NCBI RefSeq assembly: GCF_902459565.1
Contig: NZ_CABPSN010000004.1
Span: 248,001 to 312,000 of the forward strand
Reading direction: 5' to 3'
DNA: 64,000 nt
DNA from: Pandoraea aquatica
GTDB taxonomy: Bacteria; Pseudomonadota; Gammaproteobacteria; Burkholderiales; Burkholderiaceae
The notes below the pieces were generated by a model. That model did not search any database, had not been told where the DNA came from, and saw nothing but the letters and a program-made list of their open reading frames with translations. Positions 9,348-17,895 of this stretch are shown in pieces. The number at the start of each line of letters is the position of its first letter. The stretch's first letter is position 1. The position numbers and the translations under genes are program-made.

Positions 9348-9479
9348 ATGATTGCGATCGTCATTTGCAAATGTTGGCTGTTCATGGCCTTGGCGTTGGC
9401 ACCGCCGCCCGAGGTGGCACCGCTCAATACGGCTGACGGCGGCTGGAGCGCCGTATTGCTGACCGGAGCGATGCGCTAG
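9348..9479 (+). CDS. Possible 43-residue hydrophobic peptide
   Basis: ATG 9348 opens a 43-codon frame ending at TAG 9477-9479. Its N-terminal half (MIAIVICKCWLFMALALA) resembles a signal peptide or membrane segment; the C-terminal half is short and polar, ending TGAMR. It begins about 40 bases after a good promoter and just after a hairpin. The Shine-Dalgarno is weak. I recognise no family. It could be a small membrane protein, a leader peptide or chance. Confidence 0.25.
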   Translation: MIAIVICKCWLFMALALAPPPEVAPLNTADGGWSAVLLTGAMR

Positions 9480-9823
9480 GCGGTTGTCCTGGGAGGGACC
9501 GACGCGAGGACATTTCACCGGACGCAAGACGTCCGATGGTGGCGTGCAACCTTTTGGTCCGGTGTCGGTTTTGTGTCATTGACTTCACACACCGTTGCAT
9601 GCCCGAACCCCATCCCCCCAGAGACTTTGCGCACGCTTTCGAACGCTTCGGCATGCGCCTTGACGGCGTCGACGGCATGCGTTGACGTAGGTAGACGTCG
9701 ATTGGCGGGCGTTGGTCGCCGGATAAGTGTTGTTTTCCGGTGTCGTCAGGGGCGGCCCCGAGTGGCATTTTTGTCACCCGGGCCGCAAAATCGCTGGCAA
9801 TGCAGTGCCTTCGGGAGACCGGC
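9480..9823. other. Non-coding stretch before the LysR gene
   Basis: A 344-base stretch without a convincing gene. It contains a small inverted repeat (CGGACG-CAAGA-CGTCCG around 9520) and T-rich patches (TTTTGG, GGTTTTGTG). GGGAGA at 9813-9818 is the ribosome binding site of the LysR gene. Whether the promoter at 9273 reads through to that gene is unknown. Confidence 0.5.
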
Positions 9824-10807
9824 ATGGCGCTATGGCGGATCGATCTTGTCTCGTTACGGCTGTTTGTCGCTGTCTGTGAAGAGAGCAGCATTGCCCGTGC
9901 AGCCGAGCGTGAGTTCATTGCGCCCTCGGCCGTCAGCAAACGGATCAACGATCTCGAATCGCTGGTCGGATCGGCGCTCCTCCAACGGCATAAGTGGGGG
10001 GTGCGGGCGACGCCGGCGGGCGAGGCGTTGCTGCATCACGCACGCAACGTGCTTCGAAGTCTTGAGAAGATGCAGGGTGACCTGTCCGAGTACACAAGTG
10101 GCGTACGTGGCCACATCCGCATCTTCGCCAACGTTTCCTCGATTGTCGAAACATTACCCGACGAACTCGGCGCATTTTTGCGTCGCCACGAAGGAGTGAA
10201 GGTCGACCTCGAAGAACACACGAGCGCGCAAGTGGTGCGGGGTGTGGCGGACGGTGCGACCGACATCGGTATCTGCTGGGACGCGGTCGATACGCGCGAC
10301 GTCGAAGTCTTCCCCTATCGCCACGATCAGATCATCACTGTGCTTCACCGGGATCATCCGCTCGCCTGCGCCGAGCAGCTCGCGTTCATCGAAACCCTCG
10401 ACTTCGATCAGATCGGTGTGCATCCGGACAGCGCGATGTACACCGTCTTCCGACGTCTCGCCGCCGAGCAGGGCAAGACGGTCAAATTCCGAATCCACGT
10501 CTCGACGTTTGAAGCGGTGTGCCGCATGGTGCGGGCCCAGCTTGGCCTGGCGATCGCGCCGCGCGAGGCCGTCGGCATCTACTCGCAGGTACCGGACGGA
10601 GAGGCTTTGCGCATTGTGCCGCTGACAGATCCCTGGGCCGAGCGGCGGTTGGTCGTGTGCGTGCGTCGATACGATGCGTTGCCCGTGGCGTCGCGCATGC
10701 TGGTCGACCACTTGTGCGCACGTAACGTAACGGGAACATCGGGAACAGTGGGGGGAGCGGAGATAGCGGACGATTGCGGGGGCGCAGAGGGAACGGAGCG
10801 CGCCTGA
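9824..10807 (+). CDS. LysR-family transcriptional regulator
   Basis: A 327-residue LysR-type regulator. The N-terminal winged helix-turn-helix is clear (LVSLRLFVAVCEESSIARAAEREFIAPSAVSKRINDLE), followed by a two-lobed inducer-binding domain. The start ATG 9824 is preceded by GGGAGA with five-base spacing; an in-frame start at 9740 would add 28 unlikely residues. Unusually for LysR systems, it points in the same direction as its presumed target genes (binding protein, hydratase, CoA-transferases) rather than away from them. The C-terminal tail after residue about 300 is Gly/Thr-rich and probably disordered. The inducer is unknown; a dicarboxylate would fit the neighbours. Confidence 0.9.
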   Translation: MALWRIDLVSLRLFVAVCEESSIARAAEREFIAPSAVSKRINDLESLVGSALLQRHKWGVRATPAGEALLHHARNVLRSLEKMQGDLSEYTSGVRGHIRIFANVSSIVETLPDELGAFLRRHEGVKVDLEEHTSAQVVRGVADGATDIGICWDAVDTRDVEVFPYRHDQIITVLHRDHPLACAEQLAFIETLDFDQIGVHPDSAMYTVFRRLAAEQGKTVKFRIHVSTFEAVCRMVRAQLGLAIAPREAVGIYSQVPDGEALRIVPLTDPWAERRLVVCVRRYDALPVASRMLVDHLCARNVTGTSGTVGGAEIADDCGGAEGTERA

Positions 10808-10887
10808 ACCGTTGCACGACGAGGACGCTTCCGATGGTCGGGGCAAACCCTCATGGGATCGCATCAAAGGGGGCGTTGACACGACAA

Positions 10888-10906
10888 ACATCGTGAACCG
10901 CGATGT
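10888..10906. promoter_or_regulatory. Inverted repeat ACATCG-N7-CGATGT, possible LysR operator
   Basis: A perfect 6-7-6 dyad lies between the LysR gene and the binding-protein gene. TTGACA at 10876-10881 lies just upstream and could be a -35 box, although no good -10 follows at 17 bases. The position suits an operator for the downstream cluster. Assignment to the LysR protein is inference. Confidence 0.3.
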
Positions 10907-11029
10907 CTGGCATGCCGAAACACCTCTTGCCGTCGCCTCTAGGCCGACGGATGCTCTGGGGGCCGATAGCGATTCCGGCCGACGAGCCGGGGCGCGCCGT
11001 ATCTCGCATCGTGCGAGAGGAGACACGCG

Positions 11030-12106
11030 ATGACACATGCCGAAGCGCGCCGTGTGCGCGAAGCCGTGGGACGTCTGATTCTTGTTCTCACGCTGATGGC
11101 GCTGGGCCTCATAGCACTCAGCCTGAGTGCAGGGGCTTCCGCTGCACCGGCTCAACCCCTCGAAAAACCGAAGATCACCATCGCCGTGGGCGGGAAGCCC
11201 GGCCTTTACTATTTGCCCCTGACGATTGCCGAACAACTGGGCTACTTCAAGGATGAAGGCCTCGATGTCACGATCGACGACTTCGCCGGGGGTTCCAAAG
11301 CGCTTCAGGCGGTCGTTGGCGGAAGCGCCGATGTCGGCACGGGCGCGTTCGAACACACGCTGCTCATGCAGACCAAAGGGCTGACTTACCAGGCGTTCGT
11401 CGTGCTGGGCGCTGCGCCGCAATTGGTCCTTGGCGTAGTGAAGACCAAGGCGGGCGAAGTGAAGTCCGTGAAGGACCTGAAAGGGATGCGTGTCGGCGTC
11501 AGCGCACCGGGGTCGAGTACGCATATGCTGGTGAGCGTGGCCCTGACCAAAGCGGGCCTCAAACCGACCGACGTCTCGATCGTTGGCGTGGGCAGCAACG
11601 CAACGGTGATCGCGGCGGCCCGTAACGGGCAGATCGATGCCGTTTCCAACGTAGACCCAATGATGACGTTGCTGCAGGAGTCGGGCGACGTAAAGGTGCT
11701 CATCGACACGCGTACGCAGGCTGGCACCCGCGAAATGTTCGGTGGTCCGATGCCTGCGGCGGTGATGTACGCACCGCAGAGCTTCATCCAAAAGAACCCA
11801 CGTACGGTGCAGGCACTGGCCAACGCGATCGTACGTGCGGACAAATGGCTGCAACACGCAACGGCAGCGCAATTGCTCAAGACGGTGCCGGAGCCTTATC
11901 TCCTCGGTGACAAGACGCTCTATCTGAAGGCGTTCGCGAACTGTCGCGAAGCTTTTTCCCCGGACGGCATGATGCCCGCCGATGGTCCGGCGACTGCGTT
12001 GAAAGCGCTGGCGTCGTTCACACCGGAGGTCAAGCCGGCCCAGATCCGGTTAGGCGACACCTGGACCAACACGTTTGCCACGCAGGCGAATCGCCAATAT
12101 CCCTGA
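11030..12106 (+). CDS. ABC transporter substrate-binding protein, NMT1/SsuA-like
   Basis: A 358-residue periplasmic protein. The N-terminus has a basic stretch, a hydrophobic core (LILVLTLMALGLIALSLSAGASA) and a likely signal-peptidase site near ASAAPA. The rest follows the NMT1/nitrate-sulfonate-taurine binding fold: KITIAVGGKPGLYYLPLTIAEQLGYFKDEGLDV, then DFAGGSKALQAVVGGSADVG and DLKGMRVGVSAPGSSTHML. No permease or ATPase genes of this transporter class are next to it, so it either uses components encoded elsewhere or works as an orphan. Being downstream of a LysR gene and upstream of catabolic enzymes, it may deliver their substrate, perhaps a small organic acid. Confidence 0.85.
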   Translation: MTHAEARRVREAVGRLILVLTLMALGLIALSLSAGASAAPAQPLEKPKITIAVGGKPGLYYLPLTIAEQLGYFKDEGLDVTIDDFAGGSKALQAVVGGSADVGTGAFEHTLLMQTKGLTYQAFVVLGAAPQLVLGVVKTKAGEVKSVKDLKGMRVGVSAPGSSTHMLVSVALTKAGLKPTDVSIVGVGSNATVIAAARNGQIDAVSNVDPMMTLLQESGDVKVLIDTRTQAGTREMFGGPMPAAVMYAPQSFIQKNPRTVQALANAIVRADKWLQHATAAQLLKTVPEPYLLGDKTLYLKAFANCREAFSPDGMMPADGPATALKALASFTPEVKPAQIRLGDTWTNTFATQANRQYP

Positions 12107-12242
12107 GTGCTATCCCGCTATTCGACGAACGTGCGTTTGGACGAAATGACTTCACTTATTCCTTGCTGCCGCACGCTGCGTCGGCACGTAACTTGCGATC
12201 GAAATGGGTGAACCCATGCGGGAACATTCGAGGAGCGATCTC

Positions 12243-14288
12243 ATGCAAGCCACCGTGCGACTGAACGGCCGGGTGCTGTGGTTGAGCGCCAGCGCAGAAG
12301 CCATGACCCGTCAACTGACGGGCGAAACACTGACGCGAGCCGAAGCCGGCACGCTGCGCGATCAGATTTCCACTGACGAAATGACGCCGGCGCGCGCCTG
12401 TCTGGCGTTTGACGAATCGCTTGGCGATTACCTCTACGTAGGGTTGCGGTGCCATGACGATTCGAGCGATGCGGCCGGTGTGTTTCCCGTCACGCAGAAG
12501 GCGGTGCGCGAAGGCGGTTTTTCGTTGTCCGTGTCAGGGCTGCGCCGTGGCAAGGGGTCGTCGCGCGAAGCCAGCCCGTTCGCAGAACGGTGCGCCGGTA
12601 TCCGCATCGTGATCGCCGAGAGCTTCGAGCGCATTTACGCACAGAACTGTCAGAACCTCGGTTTGCTGATGTCGACCGACGTCACGTTGGCAGAACGTTT
12701 GCAGGACGGCGAAGCCATCCCCATCGAAGCTTTTCTCGAAGATTGCGATCCACTGGCCGAGGCCATCGTGCGTAGCGGTGGGCTATTCGGCTATACGCAG
12801 CGAAGGTTGTCCGGGGACATCGTACCGCCGCAGCCTGTGCATGCACCTGGCGCGATGACTTACGGAGAAAAGATCATTGCGCGAGCGCTGGGCGTACCGC
12901 GCGTACGGGCAGGAGATGCGGTGTTCGTCCCCGCAGATTGGCGGTTCTCGCATGAATACGTGACACCGATGGCGGTGAGTTTTCTGCGTCACGCCTACGG
13001 TGACGGGATACCTGCGCTTCGCGACGCCGCTTCGGTGCTGTGCTTTGAGGATCATCTGACGCATCTCGACGCCGTCTCCGCCGATGGCAGCCGTCCCCCG
13101 CAAATCGTGGACGCCGCACGCCGTCTTGGTACCGTCCAGCGTGAGTTTTGCGCCCAGCATGGGCTGCGACTGCATGGACGCGCCGCAGGCGGCGGTTCGG
13201 AGGGCATCTGCCATGCGTTGATGCTTGAGCGCTACGCGCTACCGGGGCAGGTGATTGTCGGCACCGATTCTCACACACCGCACTGTGGTGCCATCGGTGC
13301 GTTCGCATTCGGTGTCGGCGCGACTGAAATGGCTAATGCGTGGCTCACCGGGGACGCGCGCCTCGCCGTGCCCGGTACGTGCCTTGTCCACCTGCGAGGG
13401 CGCTTGCCGACAGGCGTCGGCGCGAAAGATCTGGCCTTGCACCTGCTTCATCTGCCCTATATCCGCGACGGACGCGCGATCGGACAGATCATCGAATTCG
13501 CCGGCGCAGCCGTTGCGCATCTGTCCACCGACGAGCGCGCGACGCTCACCAACATGGTGGCCGAAATTGGCGGGCTCACCGGACTCGTGGTGCCTGACGC
13601 AGAGACTGTCCGCTACCTGCGTGAGCGGCGCGGCATCGAGGTCACGCTCGACGCCTGGATGGCAGGTGATCCGCAAGCATCGTATGCCCATGTCATCGAG
13701 ATCGATTGCGCTTCGCTCGGCGCAATGGTGGCGAGTCCCGGAGATCCGGGCAACGGCGTTGCGCTGGCGGATTTGTCTACAGAGGTGGTCATCGACATCG
13801 CCTACGGCGGGTCGTGCACCGGCAGCAAGCGCGACGACTTGCGGGCCTGTCATGACGTGCTTGCGTGGGGACTGTCGCAAGGGCATCGCGTCGCGGACGG
13901 CGTGCGCTTCTACCTGCAATACGGCAGCGAAGACGTGCGCGTATGGTGCGAAGCGCAGGGGTACGCGGACGTTTTCAAAGCAGCGGGTGTGACGATGCTC
14001 TCGCCCGGCTGCGGTGCGTGTGTCAATGCTGGACCGGGCGTTTCCAAAACGTCCGACGAGGTGGTCATCAGTGCCCAGAATCGCAATTTCCCCGGACGTT
14101 CGGGACCCGGGCAGATGTGGCTCGGCAGCCCGGCCACCGTGGCGGCGAGCGCTTTGGCGGGATATATCGTGGGCTTCGATCAATTACAACGCGACGGATT
14201 TGCGTCTCATCCGGTCTCTCATCCCGCTGCGCATTCTGCGACGGGCCGAGGTACCGGTGCGGCACCACACGCGGGCAGGGGAGGGTAG
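12243..14288 (+). CDS. Fused aconitase/isopropylmalate-dehydratase-like hydratase, swivel domain first
   Basis: A 681-residue Fe-S hydro-lyase. The swivel (LeuD-like) domain is N-terminal: STDEMTPA at about 43, GKGSSRE at about 103 and SFERIYAQN at about 127, all swivel hallmarks usually found at the C-terminus of aconitases or in a separate subunit. The catalytic (LeuC-like) part follows with GTDSHTPHCGAIGAFAFGVGATE (about 340), the first cluster cysteine in GGSCTGSK (about 525), the CxxC pair in GCGAC (590 and 593) and NRNFPGR (about 613). All three 4Fe-4S ligands are present. AGGAG at 12231 fixes the start at ATG 12243. Three bases separate it from the CoA-transferase gene. It probably hydrates or isomerises a substituted dicarboxylate; citrate or isopropylmalate activity is not implied. 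Confidence 0.85.
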   Translation: MQATVRLNGRVLWLSASAEAMTRQLTGETLTRAEAGTLRDQISTDEMTPARACLAFDESLGDYLYVGLRCHDDSSDAAGVFPVTQKAVREGGFSLSVSGLRRGKGSSREASPFAERCAGIRIVIAESFERIYAQNCQNLGLLMSTDVTLAERLQDGEAIPIEAFLEDCDPLAEAIVRSGGLFGYTQRRLSGDIVPPQPVHAPGAMTYGEKIIARALGVPRVRAGDAVFVPADWRFSHEYVTPMAVSFLRHAYGDGIPALRDAASVLCFEDHLTHLDAVSADGSRPPQIVDAARRLGTVQREFCAQHGLRLHGRAAGGGSEGICHALMLERYALPGQVIVGTDSHTPHCGAIGAFAFGVGATEMANAWLTGDARLAVPGTCLVHLRGRLPTGVGAKDLALHLLHLPYIRDGRAIGQIIEFAGAAVAHLSTDERATLTNMVAEIGGLTGLVVPDAETVRYLRERRGIEVTLDAWMAGDPQASYAHVIEIDCASLGAMVASPGDPGNGVALADLSTEVVIDIAYGGSCTGSKRDDLRACHDVLAWGLSQGHRVADGVRFYLQYGSEDVRVWCEAQGYADVFKAAGVTMLSPGCGACVNAGPGVSKTSDEVVISAQNRNFPGRSGPGQMWLGSPATVAASALAGYIVGFDQLQRDGFASHPVSHPAAHSATGRGTGAAPHAGRGG

Positions 14289-14291
14289 CCG

Positions 14292-15575
14292 ATGCCGGAT
14301 GTCACCTCTGCGGCACCGATGCCGTTACAAGGCATTCGTGTCGTGGAATTCTCACACATGGTCATGGGGCCGGCGTGCGGCATGGTGCTGGGCGACCTCG
14401 GGGCCGATGTCATCAAAGTGGAGCCGATCGGTGGCGACGCCACGCGTCATTTGCTGGGGACCGGCGCGGGATTTTTCCGCGCCTTCAACCGCAACAAGCG
14501 GAGTCTGGTCGTGGACGTTACGCGGCCCGAAGGGCGAGAGCTGATACTGCGGCTCGTCAGTACGTCGGATGTGGTGACGGAGAATTTCAAGCCCGGGCGG
14601 ATGCGGCAAATCGGACTGGATTACGCCACGTTGTCGCGGCTGAATCCGGCGCTGGTCTATGTCTCGCTGAAGGGGTTTCTGCCCGGGCCTTACGCTACGC
14701 GCACTGCGTTGGACGAGGTCGTACAGATGATGGCGGGGCTGGCGTACATGACAGGACCGCCGGGCCAACCGTTGCGTGCGGGGACATCGGTCAACGACAT
14801 CATGGGCGGCGTGTTCGGTGCGCTGGCTGCGTTGGCCGCACTCTACGAGAGAAAGACCACGGGACGCGGGCAGGAAGTGCAGGGTGCGCTCTTCGAGAAT
14901 TGCGTACTGCTTGCGGCGCAGCATATGCAACAGTACGCAGTGACCGGTGTGGCACCCGACCCCATGCCAGCGCGCGTGTCCGCGTGGGGTATTTACGACG
15001 TCTTCGCTGCGCGTGACGGCGTGCAGATATTCCTCGCTGTCGTCAGCGATACGCAGTGGCGCATTTTCTGCGATGTGTTCGGCCGTCACGATCTGGCGGA
15101 CGACCCGCGACTGTCCACGAACAATGACCGCGTGAGAGCGCGCGACTGGTTGCTCCCGATGCTGCGCGAAATGATGCAGGGGTTCGATGCTAGCTATCTT
15201 GCGGCGGCGTTCGAGCGTCATGGTTTGCCTTTCGCGCCGATCGTGGAGCCCGCCGCGCTGTTCGACGACCCGCATTTGCTTGCCAGCGGCGGCCTGGGCG
15301 ATCTGACGACAGAAACGGGTGAGCAAACGCAAGTGCCGTTGCTGCCGATCACGATGTCGGGACAACGGTTGCCCGCACGCCGTGCGTTGCCGGCGGCGGG
15401 CGAACACACAAGCGAAATTCTGAGAGATCTGGGGTATCTCGATAGCCAGATCGAACGCCTGTTGAACGAGGGGGTGGTGGCGGGACCGGAGGACGGATCG
15501 ACGCCGGACGATGCATCCGGCGCGGGCGATGCCGCCGGTCCCGTTTTTTGGAAGGACAGCGCAAATCAACGCTGA
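14292..15575 (+). CDS. CaiB/BaiF (class III) CoA-transferase
   Basis: A 427-residue class III CoA-transferase, which moves CoA between carboxylates through an aspartyl intermediate. The N-terminus (LQGIRVVEFSHMVMGPACGMVLGDLGADVIKVE) is typical, and the catalytic aspartate is probably Asp141 in RTALDEVVQMMAGLAYMTG. The last 35 residues are Gly/Asp/Ala-rich and not part of the fold. It starts three bases after the hydratase gene with GAGGG upstream, so the two are translated from one message. The pair suggests hydration of a dicarboxylate followed by CoA activation, for example of a citramalate-like acid; that pathway is inference. Confidence 0.88.
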   Translation: MPDVTSAAPMPLQGIRVVEFSHMVMGPACGMVLGDLGADVIKVEPIGGDATRHLLGTGAGFFRAFNRNKRSLVVDVTRPEGRELILRLVSTSDVVTENFKPGRMRQIGLDYATLSRLNPALVYVSLKGFLPGPYATRTALDEVVQMMAGLAYMTGPPGQPLRAGTSVNDIMGGVFGALAALAALYERKTTGRGQEVQGALFENCVLLAAQHMQQYAVTGVAPDPMPARVSAWGIYDVFAARDGVQIFLAVVSDTQWRIFCDVFGRHDLADDPRLSTNNDRVRARDWLLPMLREMMQGFDASYLAAAFERHGLPFAPIVEPAALFDDPHLLASGGLGDLTTETGEQTQVPLLPITMSGQRLPARRALPAAGEHTSEILRDLGYLDSQIERLLNEGVVAGPEDGSTPDDASGAGDAAGPVFWKDSANQR

Positions 15576-15688
15576 ACGCGCTGAAATAGGAGCTTTCCGA
15601 GAGAAGTCGGCGTGTTGTCTGGTTGCGGCCGAAGGGTGGTGCGCGGTACGGTATGGACGTCTACCGCCAATACGCCACACGGACTGTC

Positions 15689-16819
15689 ATGACCGAACCG
15701 CTCGACACCGCTCATTCTCGCGAATCGTCTGCATTGTCTTCGTCGTCGCCTGCATCATCTCCTCCCTCTGCGCTGTCATCGCAGTCCCAACTGCCCGATA
15801 AGCCGCTATCGGGCGTGACCGTGCTCGATCTCACGCGGCTGTTACCCGGTCCGCTCGCCGGGCTGCGTCTTGCGGAAATGGGGGCACACGTCATCAAGAT
15901 CGAAGACAAGGGGGCGGGCGACTACGCCCGGGAAATGATGCTGGGCGAAGACGAATCGCCGCCAAGCGCTTTCTGGCGACTGCTCAATCGCGGCAAGACG
16001 GTCGAACGCCTCGATCTCAAAAGCGACGCGGATCGGAAGACCTTCCTCGACCACGTTGCGCTTGCCGATGTACTGCTTGAAGGGTTCCGCCCCGGTGTGA
16101 TGGCGCGTCTGGGGTTTGGGCACGAGGCGCTGGCGCGTGTCCGTCCATCGCTGGTGATGGCGTCGATTTCCGGATACGGCCAGCAAGGGTTGATGGCGCA
16201 AGCGGCCGGGCACGACATCAATTACATCGGGTACGCGGGCGTACTCGACCAGCTTTGCGATGCGGGGGACGCCCCCATCGTCCCCAACTTTCAGATCGGC
16301 GACTTGTACGGCGGCGCTCAGGCTGCGGTGCAGGAAGTGCTTGCCGCGCTGGTTGCCGCGCAACGCACCGGGCGCGGGCGATGGCTGGACATTTCGATGA
16401 CGCACGAGGTGTTCCGCTCGAACGTCGTGCCGGCGGTGGCGATGCATCGTCAGGGGCACGTGTCGCGTGCCGGAAAGGACCTTCTTAACGGTGGCGTGCC
16501 GTGCTATCAGGTCTATCGCACGAAGGACGGCCGGTACATGGCGGTCGGTGCGCTCGAACTGAAGTTCTGGGAATTGCTGTGCGACGTGCTTGGCCGCAGT
16601 GACTGGAAGACGCGGCACTGGTCGCTCGGACAGGTGGTCGGCGGAGACGATGCGCTCGCATTGCGCGCTGAGCTGATGGTGGTGTTTGCGGGCGCGACGC
16701 AAGCCGACTGGGTCGCGCGTTTCGCCGAAGCCGATTGCTGCGTGACGCCGGTACTCCGGTTGGAGGAGGCGATGAAGCATCCGCTGTTTGCGCAGCTGCG
16801 TGAGGCGCTGCTGCCATGA
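15689..16819 (+). CDS. CaiB/BaiF family protein, alpha-methylacyl-CoA racemase-like
   Basis: A second family III protein of about 376 residues. LSGVTVLDLTRLLPGPLAGLRLAEMGAHVIKIED is the CoA-binding start of the fold. GHDINYIGYAGVL (His and Asp at about 175-176) followed by GDLYGG (Asp at about 205) matches the His/Asp acid-base pair of 2-methylacyl-CoA racemases rather than the single Asp of the transferases. The start is uncertain: ATG 15689 has no good Shine-Dalgarno, and ATG 15653 or TTG 15623 are possible; the first 35 residues are Ser-rich and unconserved-looking. It may set the stereochemistry of a methyl-branched CoA ester produced by the neighbouring enzymes. Confidence 0.82.
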   Translation: MTEPLDTAHSRESSALSSSSPASSPPSALSSQSQLPDKPLSGVTVLDLTRLLPGPLAGLRLAEMGAHVIKIEDKGAGDYAREMMLGEDESPPSAFWRLLNRGKTVERLDLKSDADRKTFLDHVALADVLLEGFRPGVMARLGFGHEALARVRPSLVMASISGYGQQGLMAQAAGHDINYIGYAGVLDQLCDAGDAPIVPNFQIGDLYGGAQAAVQEVLAALVAAQRTGRGRWLDISMTHEVFRSNVVPAVAMHRQGHVSRAGKDLLNGGVPCYQVYRTKDGRYMAVGALELKFWELLCDVLGRSDWKTRHWSLGQVVGGDDALALRAELMVVFAGATQADWVARFAEADCCVTPVLRLEEAMKHPLFAQLREALLP

Positions 16820-16946
16820 CATCGATTGTCGCCAGGTGGATGGCTAGACGGTTGCAGGCACGTTACCGAATGTCACAATTTTTCCACGTCGGGAGACGCG
16901 AAGTCCGCAGGCCCATCGCGTAGAGTCGTTGCTGATCGATAACGAC

Positions 16947-17747
16947 ATGCCCATGACCCGACGGATCGACTTACCCCAATCACCGACGCAGACTCACCCG
17001 CTCGTGCAACGACGGCTTGCGCCGGTTGCCGTTCTCTGTGCCGTGTCGACGATCGCGATTCTGACTGGATGTGTGTCGTACCAGGACGCGCCTGCGGATC
17101 ACGGAAAGGTCCGCTCGACCTCGATGACGACGGCCGATCTGGCGCAAACGGATATCAATCGCATGGCGACGCTGGGCATGCGAGCGAATCTGGAGGGCCT
17201 GTACCTTCTGGCCGACAAGCTCTACAAACGCAACCCCCGCGAATGGCGCAAGAGCGGTGCCGCTACGCAATCCGAAGCCATGGCGCAACTACGTGGCGCG
17301 ATTGAGGGGCGTCGCACACTGGCGGATCTGAGAGACTTACGCGATGTCCGGGCCTTGTCGCTGTCGCTTGATCCGACATTCACCGGTGACCGTGTGGCGG
17401 CGTTCGTCTTCAGTCTCTCGGACACGATCATCACGGCACATGGCGGCACGACGGTGTTCTATCTGAGCGACGGGCTCGATGCGCAGCGTATCTACAATGC
17501 AGCGCGCAACGTGGAGATTGCGGCGTGGCTTTTGGGGAGCCGCCGCGACATGGCAGGCAAGCCGCTGCTGTTGGCCAATGAAATGGCCGATGTGCGCAAC
17601 GTGAGCTTCGAACGGGAGTTCGGCAAGATCATCGGGCGGCTCGACCTGTTGGCTGAGATGCTGGACGAGAAATACCGGCGCGCGGGGATCGGTTACGTAC
17701 AGAACTTGCTGGGGGCGCAGTTCCTGCAATTTTTGCCGGTGCGTTGA
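16947..17747 (+). CDS. Predicted lipoprotein of unknown function
   Basis: A 266-residue exported protein. After a hydrophobic segment (VAVLCAVSTIAIL) comes the lipobox LTGC, so Cys42 would be lipidated. The mature part is mixed alpha/beta with the stretch VFSLSDTIITAHGGTTVFYLSDGLDAQRIYNAARNVEIAAWLL and a C-terminal LGAQFLQFLPVR. I do not recognise a named family. ATG 16947 (or 16953) is preferred; the frame also contains a TTG at 16929. It stands between the CoA-transferase cluster and dinB and is probably its own unit. Confidence 0.7.
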   Translation: MPMTRRIDLPQSPTQTHPLVQRRLAPVAVLCAVSTIAILTGCVSYQDAPADHGKVRSTSMTTADLAQTDINRMATLGMRANLEGLYLLADKLYKRNPREWRKSGAATQSEAMAQLRGAIEGRRTLADLRDLRDVRALSLSLDPTFTGDRVAAFVFSLSDTIITAHGGTTVFYLSDGLDAQRIYNAARNVEIAAWLLGSRRDMAGKPLLLANEMADVRNVSFEREFGKIIGRLDLLAEMLDEKYRRAGIGYVQNLLGAQFLQFLPVR

Positions 17748-17862
17748 TGTATGGTGACCTGCGTCGAGCCGGGTTGGCGTAACAGGGCGGCGCAGGAGGG
17801 CGGGAGAGTCCGATGCCCGGATGCGGTGGTGTTACGGATAGAGCGCGAAAATTGCGCAAATG

Positions 17863-17878
17863 CTGTATATTTGCACAG
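17863..17878. promoter_or_regulatory. LexA (SOS) box CTGTATATTTGCACAG
   Basis: CTG-N10-CAG with an A/T-rich centre, very close to the E. coli LexA consensus. It lies 18 bases before the dinB start codon, so LexA binding would block dinB transcription until DNA damage. Confidence 0.8.
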
Positions 17879-17895
17879 TGTTTTCGCCTGCCACC

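Noticed and set aside
10154-11872. A 572-codon minus-strand frame across the LysR and binding-protein genes
   Set aside because: It spans two well-supported plus-strand genes and the spacer; its translation is Arg/His/Cys-rich and shows no domain.
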